A stretch of DNA of 64,000 bases from Agrococcus sp. Marseille-P2731 (GCF_900117395.1 NZ_FPEG01000001.1:704192-768191), one strand, 5' to 3'. Positions 19,429 to 29,412 are shown, counted from the stretch's first letter. Numbers and translations: made by a program. Notes: generated from the sequence alone by a model not told the origin.

Positions 19429-19936
19429 CCTCGCGGGCGCGCGGCCCTCGCTCGCCGCCGAGCTCGCGATGCTGCCGGCGCCCGACACCTACGGCCCGTT
19501 CGGCTACTGGCCGTGGTGGGTGCTCGGCGCCTCCGCCATCCTCCTCGTGGCGGCTGCCTACGCCTTCGCGTGGCTGTGGACCCGCCCGCGCGGGATCCTC
19601 ACGCCCCCGCCGCCGCCGCCCGTGCCGATCGACGTGCGCAGCGTCAAGGAGAAGTACCTCGCGATGATCGACGAGGTCGCGGCCGAGCACGAGGCGGGCG
19701 ACCTCGACGCCCGACGGCTCTCGCAGCGGCTGAGCCTCGTGCTGCGCTTCTTCGCGCACGAGTCGACCGGCGTCGTCGCCGAGGTCATGACGCTGCGCGA
19801 CCTCGGCGAGGCCGACCTGCCCTCGGTCGAGGGCGCGGTCTCGCAGTACTACCCCTCCTCCTTCCGACGCGCGGCCAAGCACGACCCGGATGCCGCGATC
19901 GCCGCCGCCCGACAGGTGGTGTCGACGTGGATGTGA
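19415..19936 (+). CDS. Single-pass membrane protein (DUF4381-like position in Bat operon)
   Basis: Small protein of 173 residues. A transmembrane segment (WWVLGASAILLVAAAYAFAW) at about residues 30-50 is followed by a proline run and a helical cytosolic domain. Genes with this layout sit between DUF58 and the first VWA gene in other bacteria and are named DUF4381 or similar; assignment is by position and shape. GTG 19415 lies inside the end of the DUF58 gene. The stop overlaps the next GTG. Confidence 0.75.
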   Translation: MRGADLAGARPSLAAELAMLPAPDTYGPFGYWPWWVLGASAILLVAAAYAFAWLWTRPRGILTPPPPPPVPIDVRSVKEKYLAMIDEVAAEHEAGDLDARRLSQRLSLVLRFFAHESTGVVAEVMTLRDLGEADLPSVEGAVSQYYPSSFRRAAKHDPDAAIAAARQVVSTWM

Positions 19937-20916
19937 CGCTGCTGTGGCCCTGGCTGCTCGGCGCGGTCGTCGTGGTCGCCCTCGTGCTCGCCGGGCTCGG
20001 CCTCTGGCTGCCGCGGCACAGGCGCGACCGCGGCCTCCCCGTCGCGCACGTCGACCGCATGACGGGGCTCGCGGCGTTCCGAGGGGCGCTCCTGCGCTAT
20101 CGGCTCTGGATCGGCGGCGCGCTGCTGCTCTCCATCGTCGGCGCCGGCATCGCGGGCACCGTCGCGTCGCGGCCCTCGGGCGTGCACGCCAACCAGGAGG
20201 ACGACTACAAGCGCGACATCGTGCTGTGCCTCGACGTCTCCGGCTCCATGGTCGACGTCGACGCCGAGATCCTGGGCGTCTACCAGCAGATCGCCGCCGA
20301 GCTCGACGGCGAGCGCATCGGCATGCGCATCTTCGACGCGTCGAGCGTGATGTCCTTCCCGCTCACGAGCGACTACGACTACATCGCGGCGCAGCTCGGG
20401 CGCTACCAGCGCGCGCTCGAGGGCACGCTGGGCCCCGACGAGCAGTTCAACTACCTCGCCGGCACCGCGAGCGGCCTCGGCGCATCGCTCGTCGGCGACG
20501 GGCTCGCCTCGTGCGTGCTCGACTTCGCCGACCTCGAGGCGAGCGAGCGGCCGCGCTCGATCATCCTCGCGACCGACAACGTCGTGAACGGTCAGCAGAT
20601 CTACTCGCTGCCGCAGGCCGGGCAGCTCGCCGTCGACCACGAGGTGCGCGTCTACGCGATCAACCCCTTCGACTGGGGCGGCGACATGGAGTCGCAGGAG
20701 CTGCGCGAGGTCGCCGAGGGCTCGGGCGGCGCCTACTTCCCGCTCGACTTCGCGCAGACCGTGCCGCAGATCGTCGATCGCGTGAACGCGATCGAGGCCG
20801 GCTACATCGAGACGCCGCCGCAGATCCAGCTGGTCGACCGGCCGGGCGCCCTGCCGCTCGTGGTGCTGATCATCGTCGCGGCGCTGTGCGCCGTCGCGTG
20901 GAGGGTCCGCCTGTGA
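19927..20916 (+). CDS. VWA-domain membrane protein (BatA-like)
   Basis: 329 residues. Two N-terminal transmembrane segments precede a von Willebrand A domain with an intact metal-ion site, DIVLCLDVSGSMVD, and ILATDNVVNG further on; a C-terminal transmembrane segment (LPLVVLIIVAALCAVAW) closes the protein. VWA proteins of the Bat group bind protein partners at the membrane. Start may be GTG 19927 or GTG 19933; the latter gives a GTGA overlap with the previous stop. The operon gave the name 'Bacteroides aerotolerance', but its role in actinobacteria is not established. Confidence 0.88.
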   Translation: MDVTLLWPWLLGAVVVVALVLAGLGLWLPRHRRDRGLPVAHVDRMTGLAAFRGALLRYRLWIGGALLLSIVGAGIAGTVASRPSGVHANQEDDYKRDIVLCLDVSGSMVDVDAEILGVYQQIAAELDGERIGMRIFDASSVMSFPLTSDYDYIAAQLGRYQRALEGTLGPDEQFNYLAGTASGLGASLVGDGLASCVLDFADLEASERPRSIILATDNVVNGQQIYSLPQAGQLAVDHEVRVYAINPFDWGGDMESQELREVAEGSGGAYFPLDFAQTVPQIVDRVNAIEAGYIETPPQIQLVDRPGALPLVVLIIVAALCAVAWRVRL

Positions 20917-21908
20917 TGCTCACGTTCCACCCCACGCTGCCGATCGCCGTGATCGTCGTCGGCGTCCTCGCGCTCGCGCTCTGCGCGTGGCAGCTCGCCA
21001 CGGTGCGCGGCCGACGCCTCGCGTGGATCCGTCGCACGCTGCTCGTGCTGCTCGCCGTCGCGATGGCCTTCCGCCCTGCCCTTCCCGGCGGCGAGGTGCC
21101 CACCGCATCCGTGCAGGCACGCGTGTTCGTGATGGTCGACACCTCGCAGTCGGTGGCCGCCGAGGATTGGGGCACCGAGCCGCGGTTGACGGGCATGCAT
21201 GAGGACGTCGTCGAGATCGCACGCTCGTTCGCCGGTGCCGACATCTCGGTGATCTCCTTCGACTCGCAGGCGAGCCTGCGGGTGCCGCTCACCGACGACG
21301 GCTCTGCCGTGATCGAGATGGTGCGGGCGCTGAAGCCCGAGATCGCCCAGCAGTCGCGCGGCACCTCGGTGGCGGTCGCGCACGAGCTCCTGCGCACCGA
21401 GCTCGAGCGCAGCGCAGCAGAGGACCCCTCCTCGCCAGCGATCGTCTTCTACCTCGGCGACGGCGAGCACACCGCAGAGGACGCGCCGGAGTCGTTCGCC
21501 GACGCCGGCGGGCTCGTCGACCGAGGCCTGGTGCTCGGCTACGGCACCGAGCAGGGCGGGCGGATGCGGGTGTCGAGCTTCGACCCGGCGCAGCAGGAGC
21601 AGTACGTGCAGGATCCCGCCGGCGGCGACGCCGTGAGCCGCATCGATGAGGATCGCCTCGGCAGCATCGCCGACGAGCTCGGCATCACCTACCTGCACCG
21701 CGCGCCCGGCCTGCCGATCTCGGACGCGCTCGGCCCGATGGCTGCGCTCGACAGCGCCGCCGACCTCGACCAGACGGAGGAGGCGCGGCTCGAGGTCGCG
21801 TGGATCCTCGGCATCCCGATCGCGCTGCTGATCGCCTGGGAGGCGTTCAGCCTCGCGCGCTCGCTCCGCACCACGCGCGGCATGCTGCCGAAGGCGGGTG
21901 CCCGATGA
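20916..21908 (+). CDS. VWA-domain membrane protein (BatB-like)
   Basis: 330 residues with two N-terminal hydrophobic segments, a VWA domain starting VFVMVDTSQSVAAED (Asp-x-Ser-x-Ser type metal site) and a C-terminal anchor ILGIPIALLIAWEAFSLA. It follows the BatA-like gene with overlapping stop and start; ATG 20916 is chosen, with GTG 20913 as an alternative. It probably forms a membrane complex with the first VWA protein. Confidence 0.86.
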   Translation: MLTFHPTLPIAVIVVGVLALALCAWQLATVRGRRLAWIRRTLLVLLAVAMAFRPALPGGEVPTASVQARVFVMVDTSQSVAAEDWGTEPRLTGMHEDVVEIARSFAGADISVISFDSQASLRVPLTDDGSAVIEMVRALKPEIAQQSRGTSVAVAHELLRTELERSAAEDPSSPAIVFYLGDGEHTAEDAPESFADAGGLVDRGLVLGYGTEQGGRMRVSSFDPAQQEQYVQDPAGGDAVSRIDEDRLGSIADELGITYLHRAPGLPISDALGPMAALDSAADLDQTEEARLEVAWILGIPIALLIAWEAFSLARSLRTTRGMLPKAGAR

Positions 21909-22687
21909 GCGCCAGGCTCGGCCGCGCACGCCGCCAGCGGCGCGCCATGACCGACGACCGGCGACGAACGCTGCGGTGGTGGCTGATGCTCGGCCTCATC
22001 CCGGTGGCGATCGCCGCGCTCGTCGTGGGCGGCAAGCTGATCAGCATCAACGTGCTCTCGCAGACCACCGTCGACCGCTTCGACTCGCGCGCCTACGCGC
22101 AGGGTGCCGACGCGGCGCGTGGACTCGAGAGCTGGAACTGGGTCGAGACCTGGAAGGCGCCGTTCGCCCTCGGGGTGCACCTGACGATGGCCGGCACCCT
22201 CGAGGAGGGTCGCGCGAAGCTCGAGGAGGCGCTCGAGCTGCACGGCGAGCCCGAGACCGCGCCAGAGGTGCACGAGCACTGCGTCATCGTCTCCTCGCTC
22301 GTCACGGCGATCGAGAAGCAGGGCGACACCGCGCGCGAGGCGCAGAGCACGAGCGAGGCGAACGCGTTCTACACCGAGGCCCTGGCGCTCATCGAGGCGC
22401 AGCCGGAGGGCTGCTTCGACGAGCCACGAGCGGGCGAGGCCGACACCGCCGAGCAGCTCGACGCAGCGGTGCCGCGCATCGAGGACAAGATCGAGGACGA
22501 GTCCGGCGAGGGCGAGGGCGAGGGCGAAGGAGAGGGCGAGGGCCAGGGCGAGGGCGAGCCGCAGACGCCGGAGGAGCAGCTCGAGGAGCAGAACCAGGAA
22601 GCCCAGGAGCAGCAGCAGCAGCAGGATCAGTACGACGAGAACGGCGATCCGGGCGGCGGCGGTCCGAGCGTCGACCAACCCTGGTGA
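21905..22687 (+). CDS. TPR-like membrane protein with acidic tail (BatC-like)
   Basis: 260 residues. One transmembrane segment (about residues 27-46) is followed by a helical region with repeat-like Ala/Glu patterns, then a tail of Gly-Glu repeats (residues about 201-218) and Glu/Gln-rich sequence. The position as last gene of the Bat operon and the charged repeat tail fit BatC-like proteins. The Gly-Glu run is encoded by a GGCGAG hexamer repeat at 22505-22560, a likely site of length change. ATGA overlap with the previous gene. Confidence 0.75.
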   Translation: MSARLGRARRQRRAMTDDRRRTLRWWLMLGLIPVAIAALVVGGKLISINVLSQTTVDRFDSRAYAQGADAARGLESWNWVETWKAPFALGVHLTMAGTLEEGRAKLEEALELHGEPETAPEVHEHCVIVSSLVTAIEKQGDTAREAQSTSEANAFYTEALALIEAQPEGCFDEPRAGEADTAEQLDAAVPRIEDKIEDESGEGEGEGEGEGEGQGEGEPQTPEEQLEEQNQEAQEQQQQQDQYDENGDPGGGGPSVDQPW

Positions 22688-22734
22688 CCGGCCGCGCATC
22701 ACGCCGCACGACCTGCCGCGCGAGCGCCTGCGCC

Positions 22735-22740
22735 TAGACT
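22735..22740 (+). promoter_or_regulatory. -10 box for proS
   Basis: TAGACT lies 7 bases before GTG 22748, a leaderless-type spacing. Confidence 0.5.
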
Positions 22741-22747
22741 CGCAAGG

Positions 22748-24511
22748 GTGATCCGCCTCTCCCAGCTCTTCTTCACCACGCTCCGCGAGGACCCGGCCGA
22801 GGCCGAGGTCGCGAGCCACCGCCTGCTGCTGCGCGCCGGCTACATCCGCCGCGCCGGTGCCGGCCTCTACTCGTGGCTGCCGCTGGGTCTGCGCGTCCGC
22901 CGCAACATCGAGCGCATCGTGCGCGAGGAGATGGAGGCGGCCGGCGCCCAGGAGGTGCTCTTCCCCGGGCTGCTGCCGCGCGAGCCCTACGAGCGCTCTG
23001 GACGCTGGACGGAGTACGGCGACGGCATCTTCCGCCTGCAGGACCGCAAGGGCGCCGACCACCTGCTCGCGCCGACACACGAGGAGGTCTTCACGCTGCT
23101 GGTGCAGGACCTCGTCTCGAGCTACAAGTCGCTGCCGCTCACGATCTTCCAGATCCAGGACAAGTACCGCGACGAGGCCCGGCCGCGCGCCGGCCTCCTG
23201 CGCGCCCGCGAGTTCACGATGAAGGACGCCTACTCGTTCGACGTTTCCGACGAGGGCCTCGCGGCCTCCTACCAGCGCCAGCGCGACGCCTACGAGCGCA
23301 TCTTCCAGCGCCTCGGCCTCGAGTACGTCGTCGTGGCGGCCGACGCGGGCGCGATGGGCGGCTCGAAGTCCGAGGAGTTCCTGCACCCCACCCCGGTCGG
23401 CGAGGACACCATCGTGCGCTCGGCGGGCGGCTACGCCGCCAACGTCGAGGCCTTCGAGACGGTCGCGCCCGAGGCGCTGCCGATCGACGGTCAGGCGGAT
23501 GCGGTGGTGCGGGAGACGCCGCGCACCCCGACGATCGAGACCCTCGTGGCCGATGCCAACGCACGCTTCCCCCGCGAGGACGGCGTCGCCTGGACGGCCG
23601 CGGACACGCTGAAGAACGTCGTGCTGCGCCTCACCCACCTCGACGGCAGCCGCGAGCTCGTCGTCGTCGGCATCCCGGGCGACCGCGAGGTCGACGAGAA
23701 GCGCGTCGAGGTCGCCTTCCAGCCGGCGGAGGTCACCGCCGCCGACGAAGAGGACTTCAAGGCCAACCCCGGGCTCGTCAAGGGCTACATCGGCCCCTGG
23801 TCTGCTGCCGGCGCTGTGCTCGGCGAGGAGTCGAGCACCGGCATCCGCTACCTGCTCGACAAGCGCATCGCCGACGGCACCGCGTGGATCACCGGAGCGA
23901 ACGAGGCCGGCAAGCACGTGTTCGGCCTGGTGGCGGGCCGCGACTTCGTCGGCGACGGATGGGTCGAGGCGGCCGATGTGCGCGCCGGCGACCCCGCGCC
24001 CGACGGCTCCGGCCCTGTGACGCTCGAGCGCGGCATGGAGGTCGGTCACGTCTTCCAGCTGGGCCGCAAGTACGCCGAGGCGCTCGGGCTCAAGGTGCTC
24101 GACGAGAACGGCAAGCTCGTCACCGTCACGATGGGCTCCTACGGCATCGGCGTGACGCGCAACCTGGCCGCGATCGCCGAGATCGCCCACGACGAGAAGG
24201 GGCTGATCTGGCCCCGCGAGGTGGCGCCGTTCGACGTGCACGTCGTCGCGACGGGCCGCGACGAGGCGATCTTCGCCGTCGCCGAGGGCGTCGTCGCCGA
24301 CCTGGAGGCGCGCGGCCTCGAGGTGCTGTTCGACGACCGCCCCAAGGTCTCGCCCGGCGTGAAGTTCGGCGACGCCGAGCTGATCGGCGTGCCGCAGATC
24401 GTCGTCGTGGGCCGCGACGCCGTCGAGGGCTCCGTCGAGGTCTGGGATCGCGCGACCGGCGAGCGCTCCAAGGTCGAGATCGAGCAGCTCGAGGCGGCGC
24501 TCGGCCGCTGA
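22748..24511 (+). CDS. proS: Prolyl-tRNA synthetase
   Basis: Class II aminoacyl-tRNA synthetase of 587 residues, bacterial type with the editing insertion. Motif 2 region [21 protein letters not shown] and AYSFD, the motif 3 region [18 protein letters not shown] and a C-terminal anticodon-binding domain are visible. The insertion between about residues 225 and 400 corresponds to the deacylase (INS) domain. It precedes nusA directly; rimP, often found between them, is absent. Confidence 0.97.
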   Translation: MIRLSQLFFTTLREDPAEAEVASHRLLLRAGYIRRAGAGLYSWLPLGLRVRRNIERIVREEMEAAGAQEVLFPGLLPREPYERSGRWTEYGDGIFRLQDRKGADHLLAPTHEEVFTLLVQDLVSSYKSLPLTIFQIQDKYRDEARPRAGLLRAREFTMKDAYSFDVSDEGLAASYQRQRDAYERIFQRLGLEYVVVAADAGAMGGSKSEEFLHPTPVGEDTIVRSAGGYAANVEAFETVAPEALPIDGQADAVVRETPRTPTIETLVADANARFPREDGVAWTAADTLKNVVLRLTHLDGSRELVVVGIPGDREVDEKRVEVAFQPAEVTAADEEDFKANPGLVKGYIGPWSAAGAVLGEESSTGIRYLLDKRIADGTAWITGANEAGKHVFGLVAGRDFVGDGWVEAADVRAGDPAPDGSGPVTLERGMEVGHVFQLGRKYAEALGLKVLDENGKLVTVTMGSYGIGVTRNLAAIAEIAHDEKGLIWPREVAPFDVHVVATGRDEAIFAVAEGVVADLEARGLEVLFDDRPKVSPGVKFGDAELIGVPQIVVVGRDAVEGSVEVWDRATGERSKVEIEQLEAALGR

Positions 24512-24516
24512 GGCGG

Positions 24517-24522
24517 TAGACT
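24517..24522 (+). promoter_or_regulatory. -10 box upstream of nusA
   Basis: TAGACT, 53 bases before the nusA GTG, implies a leader of about 45 bases. An AGAGGAG ribosome site lies at about 24561-24567. This is the likely main promoter of the nusA-ylxR-infB cluster. Confidence 0.5.
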
Positions 24523-24575
24523 GATCGGTCGGCAATCGTCGCCGGACGAGACGCAGGAACAAGAGGAGCCCACAA

Positions 24576-25565
24576 GTGAAGATCGAGCTGAGCGTGCTGA
24601 AGACCGTCGAGCGCGAGCGGGAGATCTCCCAGGACGACCTCATCCGCATCATCGAGCAGGCGATCCTGCAGGCGCACCTGCGCTCGGGCGAGAAGGTCGA
24701 TCCGGCCGCACCGCAGCCGCGCGTCGAGGTCGATCGCCGCACGGGTGAGGTCACGCTCTACGAGCCCGAGATCGACGAGGACGGCAACCGCATCGGCGAG
24801 TCGGTCGCGACGACCGACGACTTCGGCCGCATCGCCGCCTCCGCCGCCAAGCAGGTCATCTTCCAGGCGCTGCGCGAGAAGAGCGACGAGACGGTGCTCG
24901 GCGTCTACAAGGATCGCGAGGGCGACATCATCGCCGGCGTCGTGCAGCAGGGCACGAACCCGCGCATGGTGCAGGTCAAGCTCGGCGACGACATGGAGGC
25001 GATGATGCCGCCGGAGGAGCAGGCGCCGGGCGAGGCCTACACGCACGGCAAGCGCCTCCGCGTCTACATCACCAAGGTCGAGCGCGGCCAGCGGGGTCCG
25101 CAGGTCACCGTCAGCCGCACGCACCCGTCGCTCGTGCGCCGCCTGTTCGCGCTCGAGGTGCCGGAGATCTCCTCCGGCGCGGTCGAGATCGTGGCGATCG
25201 CCCGCGAGGCCGGCCACCGGTCGAAGATCGCGGTGCGCGCCACGCAGCCGGGGATCAACGCCAAGGGCGCGTGCATCGGCGAGCTCGGCTCGCGCGTGCG
25301 CGCCGTGCAGGCCGAGCTGGGCGAGGAGAAGATCGACATCGTCGACTACTCCGAGGACCTGCCGGCCTTCGTCTCGAGCGCTCTGAGCCCCGCACGGGTC
25401 TCGGATGCGTTCATGCTCGACGAGAAGACCAAGGCGGTCAGGGCGCTCGTGCCCGACTTCCAGCTGTCGCTCGCGATCGGCCGCGAGGGCCAGAACGCCC
25501 GGCTGGCGGCGAAGCTCACCGGCGCGAAGATCGACATCCAGCCCGATTCGGTGATGGACGACTGA
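24576..25565 (+). CDS. nusA: Transcription termination/antitermination factor NusA
   Basis: 329 residues. An N-terminal RNA-polymerase-binding domain (about 1-120), an S1 domain (about 125-200, with EQAPGEAYTHGKRLRVYI) and two KH domains (GACIGELGSRVRAVQAELGE and SLAIGREGQNARLAAKLTG) are seen. It lacks the C-terminal acidic repeats of E. coli NusA, as is usual in actinobacteria. It modulates pausing and rRNA antitermination. First gene of nusA-ylxR-infB-rbfA. Confidence 0.97.
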   Translation: MKIELSVLKTVEREREISQDDLIRIIEQAILQAHLRSGEKVDPAAPQPRVEVDRRTGEVTLYEPEIDEDGNRIGESVATTDDFGRIAASAAKQVIFQALREKSDETVLGVYKDREGDIIAGVVQQGTNPRMVQVKLGDDMEAMMPPEEQAPGEAYTHGKRLRVYITKVERGQRGPQVTVSRTHPSLVRRLFALEVPEISSGAVEIVAIAREAGHRSKIAVRATQPGINAKGACIGELGSRVRAVQAELGEEKIDIVDYSEDLPAFVSSALSPARVSDAFMLDEKTKAVRALVPDFQLSLAIGREGQNARLAAKLTGAKIDIQPDSVMDD

Positions 25566-25591
25566 GCATCCCGGGCGTGTCGCCTGGTATC

Positions 25592-25876
25592 GTGGTGAGC
25601 ATCCGAACGTGTCTTGGCTGTCGCGCGCGCTCCGAACCCGCACAACTCGTGCGGATCGTGGCGAACGACGGCGAGGCGGTCGTCGATCTCGATCGACGGC
25701 TTCCGGGCCGAGGCGCGTGGGTGCATCCGTCGCAGCAGTGCGCGGAACGCGCGCTCCGCGCCATTCCGCGAGCGCTGCGGCAGCACCGCCTGGATACGAC
25801 GCCCATCGCACGATGGGCACAGGACGGGCTCGACCCGAGCCCCGACCGAAGGAATGAACGGCACATGGACAACTGA
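25592..25876 (+). CDS. YlxR-family RNA-binding protein
   Basis: Small protein of about 94 residues with the YlxR signature RTCLGCRARSEPAQLVR and the later PGRGAWVHPSQQC. The family lies between nusA and infB in many Gram-positive bacteria and binds nucleic acid; a role in transcription or RNase P regulation has been proposed. GTG 25592 or 25595 immediately precedes the conserved start; GTG 25577 is a longer alternative. Confidence 0.85.
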   Translation: MVSIRTCLGCRARSEPAQLVRIVANDGEAVVDLDRRLPGRGAWVHPSQQCAERALRAIPRALRQHRLDTTPIARWAQDGLDPSPDRRNERHMDN

Positions 25877-25910
25877 TGAGCAGCTCGAAATGAGACCCGT
25901 CAGCTATTAG

Positions 25911-25940
25911 TCCGCCCTGTCCTGGGCGGACCAGGACAGG
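25911..25940 (+). promoter_or_regulatory. Two mutually exclusive hairpins over the infB ribosome site
   Basis: Hairpin A pairs TCCGCCC (25911-25917) with GGGCGGA (25924-25930). Hairpin B pairs CCTGTCCTGG (25916-25925) with CCAGGACAGG (25931-25940), a perfect 10-bp stem with a 5-base loop. They share 25916-25925, so only one can form at a time. The 3' arm of B ends in the AGGAGAG ribosome site, 6 bases before the infB GTG. This looks like a translational switch; function is inferred. Confidence 0.65.
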
Positions 25941-25946
25941 AGAGAA

Positions 25947-28709
25947 GTGGCAAACCCACGCGTTCACGAGATCGCCGCCGAAGTCGGCGTCGAGAGCAAG
26001 GTCGCTCTGGCCAAGCTCAAGGAGATGGGCGAGTTCGTCAAGGGACCCGCCTCGGCGGTCGCACCCCCGGTCGCTCGCAAGCTCAAGGCTGCCCTCGCGG
26101 CAGAGGGCGCTGCCGCCGGCACGCAGGAGGCCGCAGCGGCCCCCGCCAAGCCCGCAGGCAAGACCCCCGCGCCGCGCAAGCCCGCGGCTGCGCCGAAGGC
26201 CGACGCCGCCCCGGCGCCGACCCCGGCCGCGCAGGCCCCGGCTGATGAGGCTCCGGCCGCGCAGGCAGCACCGGCGACGCCGGCACCCGCAGCACCGGCC
26301 GCAGAGCGTCCGGCACCCGAGGCCGCTCCCGCGGCAACGCAGGCCGCGGCGACGGACGCCCAGGCTGCGCCCGCGCAGGCCGAGGCCCCGAAGCCCGGCG
26401 ACGCATCCGCGACGCCCGGCAGCGCCATCCCGCGCCCGATGGCGCGCCCCGGCGCGCCGCGGCCCGGCAACAACCCCTTCGCCTCGAGCCAGGGGATGGG
26501 TCGACCGCGCGGCGGCAACAACCCGTTCACCAGCAAGCAGGGCGGCGCACCGCGTCCCGCGGCTCCGCGCCCCGGCGCACCGCGTCCGGGCGCTCCGCGC
26601 CCCGGCGCACCCCGCCCGGGCGCTCCCCGTGGCGGCGGCGCAGGCCGTCCCGGCGCTGGTGGCGCCGGCGGTGCAGGCGGCTTCCAGCGTCCCGGTCAGG
26701 GTGCGCCCAGCCGTGGCGCTCCCGGTCGCGGCGGTCCCGCCTTCGCGGGTCGCGGCGGCGGTCGCGGTCGTGGCGGCACGGCCGGCGCGTTCGGCAAGGG
26801 CGGCGCCAAGGGCAAGTCCCGCAAGTCGAAGCGCACGAAGCGGCTCGAGTTCGAGATGCGCGAGGCGCCGTCGATCGGTGGCGTCAAGGTCCGTCGCGGC
26901 GACGGCACGACCGTCGTCCGCATGCGCCGCGGCGCATCCATCGCCGACTTCGCGGAGAAGATCGACGCGATGCCCGGCGACCTCGTGACCGTGCTGTTCC
27001 ACCTCGGTGAGATGGCGACGGCCACGGAGTCGCTCGACGAGGCGACCTTCGAGCTGCTGGGTGCAGAGCTCGGCTACCGCATCCAGATCGTCAGCCCCGA
27101 GGACGAGGACAAGGAGCTCCTGGAGGGCTTCGGGCTCGACCTCGCGCAGGAGCTGGAGGACGAGACCGACGAGGACCTCGAGTTCCGCTCGCCGGTCGTC
27201 ACGGTCATGGGTCACGTCGACCACGGCAAGACGCGACTGCTCGACGCGATCCGCGGCGCCAACGTCATCGACGGCGAGGCCGGCGGCATCACGCAGCACA
27301 TCGGCGCCTACCAGGTGTGGCAGGAGCACGAGGGCTACGACCGCGCGATCACCTTCATCGACACCCCGGGCCACGAGGCGTTCACCGCCATGCGTGCACG
27401 TGGTGCGCAGGTGACCGACATCGCGATCCTCGTGGTCGCCGCCGACGACGGCATCATGCCGCAGACGGTGGAGGCCCTGAACCACGCGCAGGCCGCAGGC
27501 GTGCCGATCGTGGTCGCTGTGAACAAGGTCGACAAGGCCGACGCCAACCCGGCGAAGGTCCGTCAGCAGCTCACCGAGTTCGGCCTCGTCGCCGAGGAGT
27601 ACGGCGGCGACACGATGTTCGTCGACGTCTCGGCGCTGGCTCGCACCGGTATCGAGGATCTGCTGGAGGCCGTGCTCCTCACGGCCGACGCAGGCCTCGA
27701 CCTGCGCGCCAACCCCAACAAGGAGGCGCGAGGCGTCGCGATCGAGGCGAAGCTCGACAAGGGCCGCGGCTCTGTCGCCACCGTCCTCATCCAGTCGGGG
27801 ACGCTGCGCGTCGGCGACGCGATCGTGGCGGGCACGGCCTACGGCCGCGTGCGTGCGATGGTCGACGACCGCGGCGAGCTGGTCGAGGAGGCCGGCCCGT
27901 CGATGCCCGTGCAGGTCCAGGGCCTCTCGAGCGTGCCGCGCGCCGGTGACACCTTCATCTCCACCGATGAGGATCGCACCGCTCGCCAGATCGCTGAGAA
28001 GCGCGAGGCCGTCGAGCGCAACGCGCAGCTGGCGAAGGCCCGCAAGCGCCTCTCGCTCGAGGACTGGAAGACCGCGCTCGAGCAGGGCAAGGTCGAGACG
28101 CTCAACCTCATCATCAAGGGTGACGTCTCGGGTGCCGTCGAGGCGCTCGAGGAGTCGCTGCTGAAGATCGAGATCGACGACAGCGTGGACCTGCGGATCA
28201 TCCACCGCGGCGTCGGAGCTGTCACCGAGTCCGACGTGAACCTCGCGACGGTCGACGACGCCGTGATCATCGGCTTCAACGTGCGACCTGATCCGAAGGC
28301 CCGCGAGCGCGCTGCGCGCGAGGGTGTCGACGTGCGGTTCTACAACGTGATCTACGGTGCGATCGACGACATCGAGAACTCGCTGAAGGGCATGCTGAAG
28401 CCGGAGTTCGAAGAGGTCCAGTCGGGCGTCGCCGAGATCCGCGAGGTGTTCCGCTCCTCGAAGTTCGGCAACATCGCCGGCTCGATCGTGCGCTCCGGCA
28501 CGATCACCCGCAACGCCAAGGCGCGCATCATCCGCGACGGCATCGTGCTGGCCGATGGCCTCGCCATCGAGTCGCTGCGGCGCTTCAAGGACGATGTCAC
28601 CGAGGTCCGCACCGACTACGAGTGCGGCATCGGCCTCGGCAAGTTCAACGATCTGCAGATCGGTGACGAGATCGAGACCATCGAGATGGTGGAGAAGCCG
28701 CGCGTCTGA
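25947..28709 (+). CDS. infB: Translation initiation factor IF-2
   Basis: GTPase of 920 residues that places initiator tRNA on the 30S subunit. An N-terminal IF2_N domain (about 1-50) is followed by a long Ala/Pro-rich stretch and PGAPR repeats (about residues 205-230). The G domain has GHVDHGKT from residue 422, DTPGHEAF, and NKVDKADA; the four C-terminal domains follow. Start is GTG 25947, just after the AGGAGAG site. The N-terminal repeat region is expected to vary in length between strains. Confidence 0.97.
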   Translation: MANPRVHEIAAEVGVESKVALAKLKEMGEFVKGPASAVAPPVARKLKAALAAEGAAAGTQEAAAAPAKPAGKTPAPRKPAAAPKADAAPAPTPAAQAPADEAPAAQAAPATPAPAAPAAERPAPEAAPAATQAAATDAQAAPAQAEAPKPGDASATPGSAIPRPMARPGAPRPGNNPFASSQGMGRPRGGNNPFTSKQGGAPRPAAPRPGAPRPGAPRPGAPRPGAPRGGGAGRPGAGGAGGAGGFQRPGQGAPSRGAPGRGGPAFAGRGGGRGRGGTAGAFGKGGAKGKSRKSKRTKRLEFEMREAPSIGGVKVRRGDGTTVVRMRRGASIADFAEKIDAMPGDLVTVLFHLGEMATATESLDEATFELLGAELGYRIQIVSPEDEDKELLEGFGLDLAQELEDETDEDLEFRSPVVTVMGHVDHGKTRLLDAIRGANVIDGEAGGITQHIGAYQVWQEHEGYDRAITFIDTPGHEAFTAMRARGAQVTDIAILVVAADDGIMPQTVEALNHAQAAGVPIVVAVNKVDKADANPAKVRQQLTEFGLVAEEYGGDTMFVDVSALARTGIEDLLEAVLLTADAGLDLRANPNKEARGVAIEAKLDKGRGSVATVLIQSGTLRVGDAIVAGTAYGRVRAMVDDRGELVEEAGPSMPVQVQGLSSVPRAGDTFISTDEDRTARQIAEKREAVERNAQLAKARKRLSLEDWKTALEQGKVETLNLIIKGDVSGAVEALEESLLKIEIDDSVDLRIIHRGVGAVTESDVNLATVDDAVIIGFNVRPDPKARERAAREGVDVRFYNVIYGAIDDIENSLKGMLKPEFEEVQSGVAEIREVFRSSKFGNIAGSIVRSGTITRNAKARIIRDGIVLADGLAIESLRRFKDDVTEVRTDYECGIGLGKFNDLQIGDEIETIEMVEKPRV

Positions 28710-28721
28710 TCGCGCACACGG

Positions 28722-28749
28722 GTATGGGGCGGCTGCGGTCGCCCCATAC
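28722..28749 (+). terminator. Stem-loop terminator after infB
   Basis: GTATGGGGCG (28722-28731) pairs perfectly with CGCCCCATAC (28740-28749) around an 8-base loop; a short TCGTCTT tract follows. It lies 13 bases after infB and 26 before rbfA, so it may attenuate rather than fully stop transcription into rbfA. Confidence 0.75.
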
Positions 28750-28774
28750 TCGTCTTGAGACGAAGGAGGAACGC

Positions 28775-29218
28775 ATGGGCGAGAACCCCAGGGCGAGGAA
28801 GATCGCCGACCGGATCCGTGAGATCACGGTCAACGCGCTCGAGCGCGAGGTCAAGGACCCGCGGCTCGGATTCGTGACGGTGACGGATGTGCGGGTGACG
28901 GGCGACCTGCAGCACGCGTCGGTCTTCTACACGGTCTACGGCTCCGACGAGGAGCGCGACGAGACGGCGAAGGCGCTCGTGAGCGCGAAGGGCGTCGTGC
29001 GCCGCGAGATCGGCAAGGGCCTGTCGCTGCGGCTGACGCCGTCGATCGAGTTCATCCTCGACGCGCTGCCCGAGAACGCGTCGACGATCGAGCACCTGCT
29101 GGACGAGGCGCGCGTGCGCGACCTCGAGACGCAGCGGGCGCACGAGCGCGCGCAGTACGCCGGCGACGCCGACCCGTACCGCAAGCCGCGCGACCTCGAC
29201 GAGGAGCAGCAGGACTGA
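28775..29218 (+). CDS. rbfA: 30S ribosome-binding factor A
   Basis: 147-residue factor for late 30S maturation. Conserved parts are RARKIADRIREITVNALEREV, DPRLGFVTVTDVRVTGDLQHA and LTPSIEFILD. The ATG is preceded by AAGGAGGA at good spacing. truB, which follows rbfA in many genomes, is not here but at 35584. Confidence 0.95.
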   Translation: MGENPRARKIADRIREITVNALEREVKDPRLGFVTVTDVRVTGDLQHASVFYTVYGSDEERDETAKALVSAKGVVRREIGKGLSLRLTPSIEFILDALPENASTIEHLLDEARVRDLETQRAHERAQYAGDADPYRKPRDLDEEQQD

Positions 29219-29248
29219 TGCGCTTCGCTCGGCCAGCGGCGCGACCGC

Positions 29249-29412
29249 GCTGGCTGAGCCGGTCTGCGCGCGCAGCGCGCTGACCGTGTCGAAGCCATCC
29301 TGCATCGCTGGCTGAGCCGGTCCGCGCGCGCAGCGCGCTGACCGTGTCGAAGCCGTCCTGCACCGCTGGCTGAGCCGGTCCGCGCGCGCAGCGCGCTGAC
29401 CGTGTCGAAGCC
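29249..29412 (+). repeat. Three tandem REP-like elements (58-bp period)
   Basis: Three near-identical 48-bp elements start at 29249, 29307 and 29365, separated by 10-base spacers. Each begins GCTGGCTGAGCC, ends GTGTCGAAGCC and carries an 11-bp hairpin core (GGTCYGCGCGC with GCGCGCTGACC). They fill the gap between rbfA and the GIY-YIG gene; partial related sequence lies at 29220-29248. Repeats with such ends are common in Microbacteriaceae, from general knowledge. Confidence 0.9.

Noticed and set aside
24126..28205. Minus-strand open frame of 1359 codons
   Set aside because: It is the antisense of nusA, ylxR and infB, with low-complexity sequence and no recognised motif.
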